Assembly: GCA_014728875.1 (NCBI GenBank)
Contig: WJKV01000133.1
Span: forward strand, 1-15,542
Direction of reading: 5' to 3'
From: Candidatus Woesearchaeota archaeon
Lineage (GTDB): Archaea > Nanobdellota > Nanobdellia > Woesearchaeales > WJKV01
DNA length: 15,542 bases
Within the stretch, counting starts at the first letter, position 1. Every line of letters starts with the position of its first letter. A model generated the notes under the pieces. That model had not been told where the DNA came from. It was given only the letters and a program-made list of their open reading frames with translations, and made no database searches. The position numbers were made by a program, and so were the translations under genes. Positions 7,833 to 14,916 of the stretch are shown piece by piece.

Positions 7833-10800
7833 TCATCTACAATGGATTCTTTCATAAAGATAATTATAACCTTCGACTTCTATTGCAATATTGTCCCAGC
7901 TGTCGCCTATTTTCAGCCTTTTCATCGTATAACCTTCTGTTGTTGTGAACGGCAGAATGCGTTCTTCAAAGCCGAAAGCAATGCTCTTCATTCTATAGCA
8001 TTCTGTAATGTCATCCCCATTAGAATCAAACTCCAATTCTGAACCTTCTGCATAACCTCCTCCAACAGGTCTTTCGCTAATAATCTTTACATTCAATTTA
8101 GGATTCCATTCTTCCAGATTAGGATCTATCTCTGGAACAGGCGGCGGCCCTTCTGGTTCTTCTGTCTCGTTTATAACAGGTTCTTCTTCCTCTTCCTCAA
8201 CTTCTTCTACTATTGCATTGACTACACAATCTATTAATCTATTCTGGCCATCAACACAGACTTCGTCAGAGTATCCTTCAATAGCACCATCGCAATCACC
8301 ACCAGGCTTGTAGAGGTAATCATAATTCTCTACATTAATTACTAAATTATTCCAGTAATCTCCTATTCGTATTTTCTTGATAGGATAACCTTCTGGCGTC
8401 CTATAAGTATAGCTCTGGTCAGGGAAGCCCGACGCAACACTGTGCATTATAAACGATTCCAATACATTGTCATTATCCAAATCAAACGCAATCGTAGAAC
8501 CCATCGCATATCCGTCGCCAACAGGACCTTGACTCTTTTCGCAGTGCTTGAACCATGCCTTTGCATTCGGATTGATTATCGGAACCCAAACTTCTACTTC
8601 TGGCTCTGGTTCTGGTTGAGTATCATTGGCGATGTTTACAGGAGGAGGCACCATAGTGTTGTTGTTCGTCATATTAGTATTATTATTGGTGCTATTAGTT
8701 GGAGGTATTGTGGTGTTAGTGCTGTTCGTATTGTTCATCGGCGGCATTGTGGTATTAGTGCTATTTGTAGTATTCGTATTATTGACAGGCGGTGGCGGTG
8801 AGAGACAAGTGCCATTTCCACAGCCATGTGAACATGTAGTTTTTAAGTTAGAAGATGTTGCATTGCCACATTGTGCAATTCTTGATGATCTATTAGTGCA
8901 AGTATAAGTAATATACTTTTGATAAACATTATTATTACTGCAATAAGGAGTTCCTGTCCAACCATCTGTTCCGCAATCGTTGTTAACATCGCAAGTTGCG
9001 TTTTGAATGTATTTTGGTTGACTCTTTATCGTTGCAGACATTCCATTATAGATGTCGATTCTAGTCATTTCACATTCAATCTTATCTCCGCTTCTCGCAG
9101 CATACTTAGGAAGATCCGTCATTCTTGTTGCACCTTGCGCTAATTGTGTGAGGTTAGCATCATAATATGTTGAACCGTCTTGTGCAATATATAAGATTAG
9201 ATTGTCCTGAGTGATGTTAGGGAAGTAAACATTTAATTTATGTCCCCCATTGTATTTAATCGTGATGTATTCGCCAGCAGTGATTCCTTTAGGACACAAA
9301 CTGCTGCTATGCGTCACCCAGACGTACATCTGTTCCACAGTTGATGGATAAGAGAATGCGGAAGCATCTGCAATTCCGTTCATTGAGACTGAAACCCTCC
9401 CTTTAGACCAGCCAGGACCGGATTGTGTGCCCTTAAGAAGGAACGTTATTCTGTGATGCGGAGAATTGTGGTCTGTATTAGGTATTCTATAAGTGATTCC
9501 GTCTCCTCTTACTTCCTCGAGTCTACCAAATACTAAAGGTGTCCTTGAGCAATCAAGTGCACCGCAATAATTACCATTAAATTGATTGTAATACTGAATA
9601 CCATAAAAAGTATCATTAATTGTGCTGTAATATGGTTGATCATTTATGTACCACTTATGCCTTATATCGTAATGATCATTTTCCGGATCGCCAGGAATGG
9701 TACTTTGACCCTGCACTCCGCCGATCGCACAAAGAATAATATCTTCACCATACATATTATTATTCGGCCGCCAACCTTGGAAATATGGCCATAGATGAGA
9801 GGTAAACAACGAGCTAGGCGGATTGTTCATGGCAACCAACCATCTGAAAGTTTTATTACCGCAACTACCGCTCACATAAACAGTAACATTAGTAAGGTGT
9901 GCACCATTCTGCGCAAAGGTTCTTGAGAATTGATTTGTAGTTGAACTCTGCTGCGCACCATTCACATACCATCTATAAGTTAAACTGTTCGAATTAGTAT
10001 CAGTAGCATTTATTGAGAAAACAACATTTTCAGTCTTATTCTGTATGAAATAAAACGCATCATAATTCTTTTGTAATGCATGCAATGACATACTATTGTA
10101 ACCTGGATCATCTACATAATTATCAGGCGAATATGAAGTTATATTGAATGGGGTATTATTGCAGTTTCCATTGACTGTTATCTTGACTTCCTGCCAATCT
10201 GTTAGATTTTTGCTGTCAGTAGCAAATACTATAACGTAATGAACTCCTGTTTCATTGGCTAGAGGGGTCCAAGTTCCATTCGCATCCAAAGGTGTTGAGA
10301 AACTGTAATTTATATGATCATTATTAGGGTCTGTTGCACTCGGATTTATTTGTACTGTGTTTCCTACAGATACAGTTACATTTGCAATTGTATTCAACAC
10401 AGGCTCTGCATTAGTACCTCCAATGATAGTCATCTTTTCTGTTGTTGTGCTAGCAATACCCATTCCGCCTGATTTTGTCGTACTCGAACTAGAACTTGTT
10501 GTATGCAAGTGTTTTACTGCGATCTCCAATGACCCGTCATCATTTCCATCCAAATCTCCCAGGGCCGGAATACTATTAATTTGTCCGCCCAAAGCGTAGT
10601 GCCATTTCTTCTGGCCGCTGTTTCCATCTATAATGTATAAATTACCATCTTTTGCACCAGTTATTACGTCGTAAGTGCCGTCGTTATCTACGTCTGCGAC
10701 GACTGGAGATAAATCATAAGTCTGCAGATTTCCGTTCAGATCAAATGTCCATTTTGTACTGCCGCTTATTTCATATGCTATGACTTTTCCATTTGTGCTG

Positions 10801-12746
10801 CTTGAGGATGCACTATTTCTACCTTCAACAACAATCTCGAAATTTCCATCATTGTCTATGTCGGCGATCGCAGGGGTCACTCTTGAATAAACTGGCAAAG
10901 TGATAGTTCTTTCTAGATTGAAAGTTTGTGCATCTCTAATATATAATCTGTTATAACAAGTTTTTGAACTAGAACAATATTTGTTTGACGTTGTATAAAT
11001 AATCTCATATCGGTTATCTTTATCCACATCATGGATGATGGCCGCCCCCTCCATCTTACCATCAGAAGTGCTTCTCGTAATTGTCAAGCCGCTGCCTGTG
11101 AAATCAACGCGTTTCACTCCATAAGTAGTAGGGACCATTATCTCAGGATAAACATCGCTGTCGATATTTGCAATAGAAATGGGCCCCATTGCACCGCCGT
11201 TTCCGACCTTGATACTATATCTTGGACTGGTTGGAGAATTTATGTCCATAATATACAAATAAGCTTCCCAATCATATAAAGAAGGCAAGGATTCAGCGAA
11301 TACAATGTCTTGCTTACCATCTAAATTAATGTCAGCAATTGCAGTATGTCTTATCTCGCCCTGCCAGTTAGATTGTGAAGACTGACTGTATCTTTGAGGA
11401 GGATTATATGGTTGATTCCACTCGTGATTACCAGTACGTCCATCAAGAACATATAAGTTTCCTGCAGTAGTTCCGAAAACAATTTCTTTATTTGCATCGC
11501 TGTCGAGGTCGCCTAAAGATGCAGCCGCTGCAATAGGCTGTCCGATATTCTTTTTCCACTTCTGCGTCAAGCTGCTAAAGCTTTTTTCCATGACATATAC
11601 CTTCCCGTCCCTTCCATTGCTGTATTTTGAAGTTGTAATTACAAGCTCTTGTTTGTCATCGTTGTCTATGTCTGCGATTGTAGGATGGTCATAATGACCT
11701 TGTAGAGTGCTGTCTGCATTCCAAGAGACAACAGATGCCTGACTGTTCTTCAGATCGCCTCTAAGAGTCGTGAAACCCGTCCTTCTTAGATCGTGATTGT
11801 AGAACGGCCAGGACGGGTCATAGAATGCTATTACTCTGTTTAATGGAGCTCTAAGTAAATCAAGGTCCATTACTTCATACTTATAATAACCTCCATTACC
11901 TGAATCGTCAGCAGCATTGTCATGAGCATAATAACGAATTCCTGAATCGCGAGGTCCTTGTGATTGTCCATTCGAATATCCTATTAAAGACATGGAATGT
12001 CGAGATATGAATCCAATATAGCTAGCAGATCTAGAAATATAAAGTGCACCATATTTTTCAAGTGCGCTTTTAATGGGCGAACCTTTTATCGGATGGTTTT
12101 CTACTCTATCTATAAGTTCATATTTGTAATCTTTTAATCCAAATTCATTATATGCAGGTTTATGCAAGAAATCAGAATAATATTGATCGCTTTGGGGAAT
12201 ATTAAAATTTGTATCAGATTTTCCATACCAATCATGCCAGTCTTGAGTTGTTACAATCTTTGCAAAACCTAGCATACTGCCAGGTACAGCTTCATTAGTC
12301 CCATAATCTGGACATTGATTCGCAGATGCAGTGAAATAACCTCTTTTAAAATATTCTAATTCTAATAATCTAGGATTTGCCCCTCTTTCAAGATTACCAT
12401 TAGTATAACTTCTAAAACTTTTCATTATTCCGCCGCTCTGCAAATTGTGCCAATCTATCGTAGAACTGAAACCATAACTAACGCATCTGCAAGTTTCATT
12501 TGAGTTAGAATTTTGCCAATTACCATTTGTAGGATTATAATTATTATTGATGTAATTAACCCAATTGTTATTTGTTAGTTGTGCTTTAAACGGCATATCT
12601 GTCCATCTATTTACACAGAAAGCATTATTCTGACTACATGGCGGCGTAACTGCGCTGTTCGCACCGAATGTAATAATACTCCCTAATAGAATGAACAGAA
12701 CCAACAATATTAATAACACAACCCCTTTGTGGAATATTTTAATCAT
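7833..12746 (-). CDS. Secreted papain-fold / beta-propeller / Ig multidomain surface protein
   Basis: This 1637-residue protein has a signal peptide (GVVLLILLVLFILLGSIITF, residues 8-27). Residues ~60-310 look like a papain-fold (C1) domain: CRCVSYGFS at 86-94, ALEKYGALYIS at 228-238, RHSMSLIGY with H250, and HDNAADDSGNGGYYKY with N277. The nucleophile position aligns with S90, not Cys. Residues ~315-775 form an FG-GAP/integrin-alpha-like propeller with eight Asp-rich calcium-loop motifs (near 359, 413, 472, 527, 573, 629, 685, 731) and two PQQ-like GNLYxxDGxxG strands. Residues ~780-975 hold two Ig/cadherin/PKD-like domains, and ~980-1250 is unassigned. A Cys-rich segment lies at 1252-1314, a sequon-rich Asn/Thr stalk at 1322-1376, and two related ~97-residue modules at 1391-1486 and 1540-1637, separated by an acidic linker. 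The ATG at 12746 gives the best signal peptide; a TATA box ~29 bases upstream suggests a nearly leaderless mRNA. Secretion is firm. Catalysis and adhesion are inferred. Confidence 0.9.
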   Translation of the reverse strand: MIKIFHKGVVLLILLVLFILLGSIITFGANSAVTPPCSQNNAFCVNRWTDMPFKAQLTNNNWVNYINNNYNPTNGNWQNSNSNETCRCVSYGFSSTIDWHNLQSGGIMKSFRSYTNGNLERGANPRLLELEYFKRGYFTASANQCPDYGTNEAVPGSMLGFAKIVTTQDWHDWYGKSDTNFNIPQSDQYYSDFLHKPAYNEFGLKDYKYELIDRVENHPIKGSPIKSALEKYGALYISRSASYIGFISRHSMSLIGYSNGQSQGPRDSGIRYYAHDNAADDSGNGGYYKYEVMDLDLLRAPLNRVIAFYDPSWPFYNHDLRRTGFTTLRGDLKNSQASVVSWNADSTLQGHYDHPTIADIDNDDKQELVITTSKYSNGRDGKVYVMEKSFSSLTQKWKKNIGQPIAAAASLGDLDSDANKEIVFGTTAGNLYVLDGRTGNHEWNQPYNPPQRYSQSSQSNWQGEIRHTAIADINLDGKQDIVFAESLPSLYDWEAYLYIMDINSPTSPRYSIKVGNGGAMGPISIANIDSDVYPEIMVPTTYGVKRVDFTGSGLTITRSTSDGKMEGAAIIHDVDKDNRYEIIYTTSNKYCSSSKTCYNRLYIRDAQTFNLERTITLPVYSRVTPAIADIDNDGNFEIVVEGRNSASSSSTNGKVIAYEISGSTKWTFDLNGNLQTYDLSPVVADVDNDGTYDVITGAKDGNLYIIDGNSGQKKWHYALGGQINSIPALGDLDGNDDGSLEIAVKHLHTTSSSSSTTKSGGMGIASTTTEKMTIIGGTNAEPVLNTIANVTVSVGNTVQINPSATDPNNDHINYSFSTPLDANGTWTPLANETGVHYVIVFATDSKNLTDWQEVKITVNGNCNNTPFNITSYSPDNYVDDPGYNSMSLHALQKNYDAFYFIQNKTENVVFSINATDTNSNSLTYRWYVNGAQQSSTTNQFSRTFAQNGAHLTNVTVYVSGSCGNKTFRWLVAMNNPPSSLFTSHLWPYFQGWRPNNNMYGEDIILCAIGGVQGQSTIPGDPENDHYDIRHKWYINDQPYYSTINDTFYGIQYYNQFNGNYCGALDCSRTPLVFGRLEEVRGDGITYRIPNTDHNSPHHRITFLLKGTQSGPGWSKGRVSVSMNGIADASAFSYPSTVEQMYVWVTHSSSLCPKGITAGEYITIKYNGGHKLNVYFPNITQDNLILYIAQDGSTYYDANLTQLAQGATRMTDLPKYAARSGDKIECEMTRIDIYNGMSATIKSQPKYIQNATCDVNNDCGTDGWTGTPYCSNNNVYQKYITYTCTNRSSRIAQCGNATSSNLKTTCSHGCGNGTCLSPPPPVNNTNTTNSTNTTMPPMNNTNSTNTTIPPTNSTNNNTNMTNNNTMVPPPVNIANDTQPEPEPEVEVWVPIINPNAKAWFKHCEKSQGPVGDGYAMGSTIAFDLDNDNVLESFIMHSVASGFPDQSYTYRTPEGYPIKKIRIGDYWNNLVINVENYDYLYKPGGDCDGAIEGYSDEVCVDGQNRLIDCVVNAIVEEVEEEEEEPVINETEEPEGPPPVPEIDPNLEEWNPKLNVKIISERPVGGGYAEGSELEFDSNGDDITECYRMKSIAFGFEERILPFTTTEGYTMKRLKIGDSWDNIAIEVEGYNYLYERIHCR
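7836..8576 (-). repeat. Two copies of a ~97-residue C-terminal module
   Basis: Copy 1 covers 8289-8576 (residues 1391-1486) and copy 2 covers 7836-8129 (1540-1637). Shared features are I(N/D)PN at the start, GPVGDGYAMGS versus RPVGGGYAEGS, an acidic FDxDND/FDSNGDD strand, a TPEGYPIKKIRIGDYW versus TTEGYTMKRLKIGDSW block, and a final YxYLY. Both are preceded by Glu/Pro-rich linkers. The protein at 1-1797 begins the same module at position 84 (INPDARLWFKHCAKSS... GGGYAQGS) before the window ends. I do not recognise the family. Confidence 0.85.
8619..8783 (-). repeat. Asn/Thr-rich stalk dense in N-glycosylation sequons
   Basis: Residues 1322-1376 of the 1637-residue protein are built from NNT, NTT, NST and NMT units broken by MPP, IPP and VPPP spacers, in three or four degenerate repeats. 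I count about 12 N-x-S/T sequons in 55 residues. The DNA is a degenerate AAC/AAT/ACN trinucleotide pattern. Archaeal oligosaccharyltransferase (AglB) modifies such sites, so a heavily glycosylated, extended, protease-resistant spacer is likely. It links the domain-rich part to the C-terminal modules. Confidence 0.8.
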
Positions 12747-12768
12747 TTGAATCTAAATTCAGCAAACA

Positions 12769-12780
12769 CAATATATATCA
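12769..12780 (-). promoter_or_regulatory. Candidate TATA box for the 1637-residue protein gene
   Basis: The minus strand reads TGATATATATTG, centred ~29 bases before the ATG at 12746. Transcription would start about 4 bases before the ATG, so the message would be leaderless or nearly so, in keeping with the absence of a Shine-Dalgarno sequence. Other A/T-rich boxes occur further up (ACTATACTATAACC, ACATATAAGG) within the 109-base gap 12747-12855 and cannot be ruled out. Confidence 0.45.
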
Positions 12781-12855
12781 ATAAGACCTCTGGTTATAGT
12801 ATAGTTTTTCTACCTTATATGTCTTTTGCAGGTTTATCCAGGATTTTCGCGGATT

Positions 12856-13617
12856 CTATAAACAATTACAGATGTAATATGCGCCCGCTCCGGCTGCAGA
12901 TGCTGCGATTCCGGCAACTACAAGGCGTAAAAGCCGGGAATTCCCTTGCTTTGGGCCTTGGTAAGGAAACAATAACTGCTTGGCTTCAAAGTAATTATAA
13001 CGGTCTGCTTCCTGGTATAGTGTAATTGCTCTTTTCAAAGAGAATTGTCCTTTAGTATTCGGAGTGTTTCCTAGTGAAGGAAATACGGTTTTTGTGCCAT
13101 CTTGATGTATCACCATAGGCGAGATTCTTTTGTTAGAGATAGACTGCTCCGCCATCATCTCTCTTTTTAACCTTTCTATGTACGGCTTATTCTTTAGGTA
13201 TTGTTTTATCTTTCTCGACATGCGTTTATGTGCAAACTTGCACAATATAGAATAGGTTGATGCGGTTTTATCCAGCTCTCGCCTTAGATCATCAACTTCT
13301 CCTGTGAATTGGGTAAAATTCCTAAGCATATTATACATATCATTAAATCTCTTTTTGGTTTGTTTTATATGTGCTCTGGCTGCGCCGCGATAGTCCTTGA
13401 TAAATTTTATAGAGTCTTCAAAGATATTGTCGATGGCTGCTCTTAATTTTCTCGGGGTATTTTTTCTAATAGATCTATATTCATCTACTTCTGATTCGAG
13501 ATCCCCGATAAAGTACCTCATCTTTAGCACATCGTCAAGAGAATCAAACTTTTCCCTGTACTCCTGCTCTTTTTCCTGAAGCAGGCGCACATTAGTAGTA
13601 TTCGTATACAGCATCAT
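12856..13617 (-). CDS. Coiled-coil protein with C-terminal membrane helix
   Basis: No family was recognised. From the ATG at 13617 the protein has 253 residues. The first ~165 are highly charged and predominantly helical with heptad-like stretches (LLQEKEQEYREKFDSL, GEVDDLRRELDKT) and a Lys/Arg-rich patch (KFAHKRMSRKIKQYLKNKP). A loop of ~45 residues with SLGNTPNTKG follows. The end is a single small-residue hydrophobic helix (LRLVVAGIAASAAGAGAYYI) and the tail CNCL. There is no N-terminal signal peptide, so a tail-anchored protein with a cytoplasmic body is the likely topology. The frame extends 7 codons upstream to a GTG at 13638, but the TATA-like box at 13646-13662 would start transcription near 13630, favouring the ATG. 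It lies between a transporter and the surface-protein genes, which does not reveal its role. Confidence 0.7.
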   Translation of the reverse strand: MMLYTNTTNVRLLQEKEQEYREKFDSLDDVLKMRYFIGDLESEVDEYRSIRKNTPRKLRAAIDNIFEDSIKFIKDYRGAARAHIKQTKKRFNDMYNMLRNFTQFTGEVDDLRRELDKTASTYSILCKFAHKRMSRKIKQYLKNKPYIERLKREMMAEQSISNKRISPMVIHQDGTKTVFPSLGNTPNTKGQFSLKRAITLYQEADRYNYFEAKQLLFPYQGPKQGNSRLLRLVVAGIAASAAGAGAYYICNCL

Positions 13618-13645
13618 AACCACAGATAATATATGCACAATATTC

Positions 13646-13662
13646 TTAAAATACCTTTCTAG
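13646..13662 (-). promoter_or_regulatory. Candidate BRE/TATA element for the coiled-coil gene
   Basis: The minus strand reads AGAAAGGTATTTTAAGA, an A/G-rich BRE-like segment followed by TATTTTAA. The expected start is near 13630, some 13 bases before the ATG at 13617. A second TATA-like sequence (CATATATTATC, 13626-13636) is too close to that ATG for normal spacing. Confidence 0.4.
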
Positions 13663-13680
13663 AGAAAAATTAGAAGAATT
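13661..13680 (-). terminator. U-rich tract after the MFS transporter gene
   Basis: Seven bases past the TAG of the transporter gene the minus strand reads AATTCTTCTAATTTTTCTCT, a pyrimidine/U-rich stretch of the kind that terminates archaeal transcripts. It directly precedes the candidate promoter of the coiled-coil gene, so it probably separates the argS-transporter unit from the genes to the left. Confidence 0.4.
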
Positions 13681-13686
13681 CCAAAT

Positions 13687-14907
13687 CTAGTCCAGGCTTT
13701 TCCAGATTTGTTTATTGTAGCGCAAAAAGAACATAAATAGACCCAGTGCAAGAACAATGCCAGCCATCAACAAATAAAGGAAAGGGATGCCTTTTACATC
13801 TATCACCTGGCCGAATATAGGCAGCAGTATGATCAAGATAACACTGTAAAATAGGCTTGATATTGAGAATACAGTGGCTCTTTGTCTTGATTTGATGTGA
13901 TGATGCATGTAATTCTCAACAACCAATTCCTGGAATATCCAGATAGGAAAGATCAGGACAAAAACAAACACAATGTATTTGTGGACAAAATAACCCAATA
14001 ATCCGAAACATACGGCCTGTGCCAGGATTATCAACAATAAAGACCATTTCTCTGTCAGGACCTTTTCGACTTTAGACACCAGCAGAGAAGAAAAGGTCTG
14101 CACAACTGCGACAACAGCAAGAATGATTCCCATCTGCCTCACTGAATAACCCAAGTTATTGGTAATGTACGGTTGATGGGTCAGATGATGGAAAGCAGCT
14201 ATTGCAAATATAGAGACTATTGAGAATAAAATTAGCCACAACAATCTGCTATGGCGCATTATGGAAATCAGGCTCTCTTTCATCTGGATGTAATGGTTCT
14301 TTATTGAAAACCTTTTTTTCCTGAAAGGAGGCTCAAAGAATGACATGCCTGTCAAGACAGAAAAAACAGTGAATACTGCTCCTGCATAATATGGATACCT
14401 GACATTCAAACTGTAAAGGTGCGGTCCGAAATATGAAGTGAAAACCCCTACTGCAGAAAAGATAGCAGCTTCCCTGCTCCTGAATTTAAGATAGTCTTTT
14501 TTTCTTTTAAGTTTCTTGAAAGTATCATAGATTATTGCCTGCCTTGAGCCAGAGATGAAAGCTCCTCCTGAACCATAGACTACTGCTGCAAGCAGGAAAA
14601 CAGGAAGGCTTGAGCCCACTGCGAAAATCATTATGCCTGCCAGCATCAATGAATCTCCCAGAACAATAGACCATTTTCTTCCTGCCAGATCTGCAAATGC
14701 ACCAGAGGGCACTTCAAGGACAAGTATTGCTATCAGCACAACAACCTGTATCAATGCTATGTCTGAAAAGCTCAGTTCAAAATGCCGATAATACAACAAG
14801 AAGATGCTGTTGATGAAAAAGAAAGAGCCGACCAAGACCCAGATATAGAATTTCTTTATATTGGCCTGTAATTTCTTTTCCTGTTCCAGTACCTCTTTTT
14901 TTTCCAT
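13687..14907 (-). CDS. MFS transporter, 12 membrane helices
   Basis: This 406-residue protein shows 12 hydrophobic helices, beginning at residues ~20, 46, 79, 105, 149, 172 in the N-half and six more in the C-half, which is the usual length and layout of the major facilitator superfamily. Motif A is clear in the loop after helix 2: EVPSGAFADLAGRK, with G69, D73, G76, R77 and K78. SGSRQAIIYDTFK after helix 4 matches the conserved (S)G-x-x-x-AxxYD segment of MFS_1 drug/proton antiporter-like proteins. A basic loop (FEPPFRKKRFSIKNHY) divides the halves. It would act in the cytoplasmic membrane, exchanging a small substrate. The substrate cannot be read from the sequence; drug or metabolite efflux is the usual guess for this subfamily. 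The gene starts 9 bases after the argS stop and is probably co-transcribed with it. Confidence 0.9.
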   Translation of the reverse strand: MEKKEVLEQEKKLQANIKKFYIWVLVGSFFFINSIFLLYYRHFELSFSDIALIQVVVLIAILVLEVPSGAFADLAGRKWSIVLGDSLMLAGIMIFAVGSSLPVFLLAAVVYGSGGAFISGSRQAIIYDTFKKLKRKKDYLKFRSREAAIFSAVGVFTSYFGPHLYSLNVRYPYYAGAVFTVFSVLTGMSFFEPPFRKKRFSIKNHYIQMKESLISIMRHSRLLWLILFSIVSIFAIAAFHHLTHQPYITNNLGYSVRQMGIILAVVAVVQTFSSLLVSKVEKVLTEKWSLLLIILAQAVCFGLLGYFVHKYIVFVFVLIFPIWIFQELVVENYMHHHIKSRQRATVFSISSLFYSVILIILLPIFGQVIDVKGIPFLYLLMAGIVLALGLFMFFLRYNKQIWKSLD

Positions 14908-14916
14908 TGCCTTAAA

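Noticed and set aside
8442..8907. Two overlapping plus-strand frames, one with many Val/Leu and Gly residues that looks like a membrane protein
   Set aside because: They are the complement of the Asn/Thr and Pro-rich stalk codons; AAC/AAT/ACN read backwards gives GTT/ATT/NGT. There is no independent evidence for a gene.
1794..12746. C-terminal archaeosortase (PGF-CTERM) or LPxTG-type anchor on the giant proteins
   Set aside because: Both complete proteins end without a hydrophobic helix or sorting motif; their termini are MNVAGVV and YLYERIHCR.
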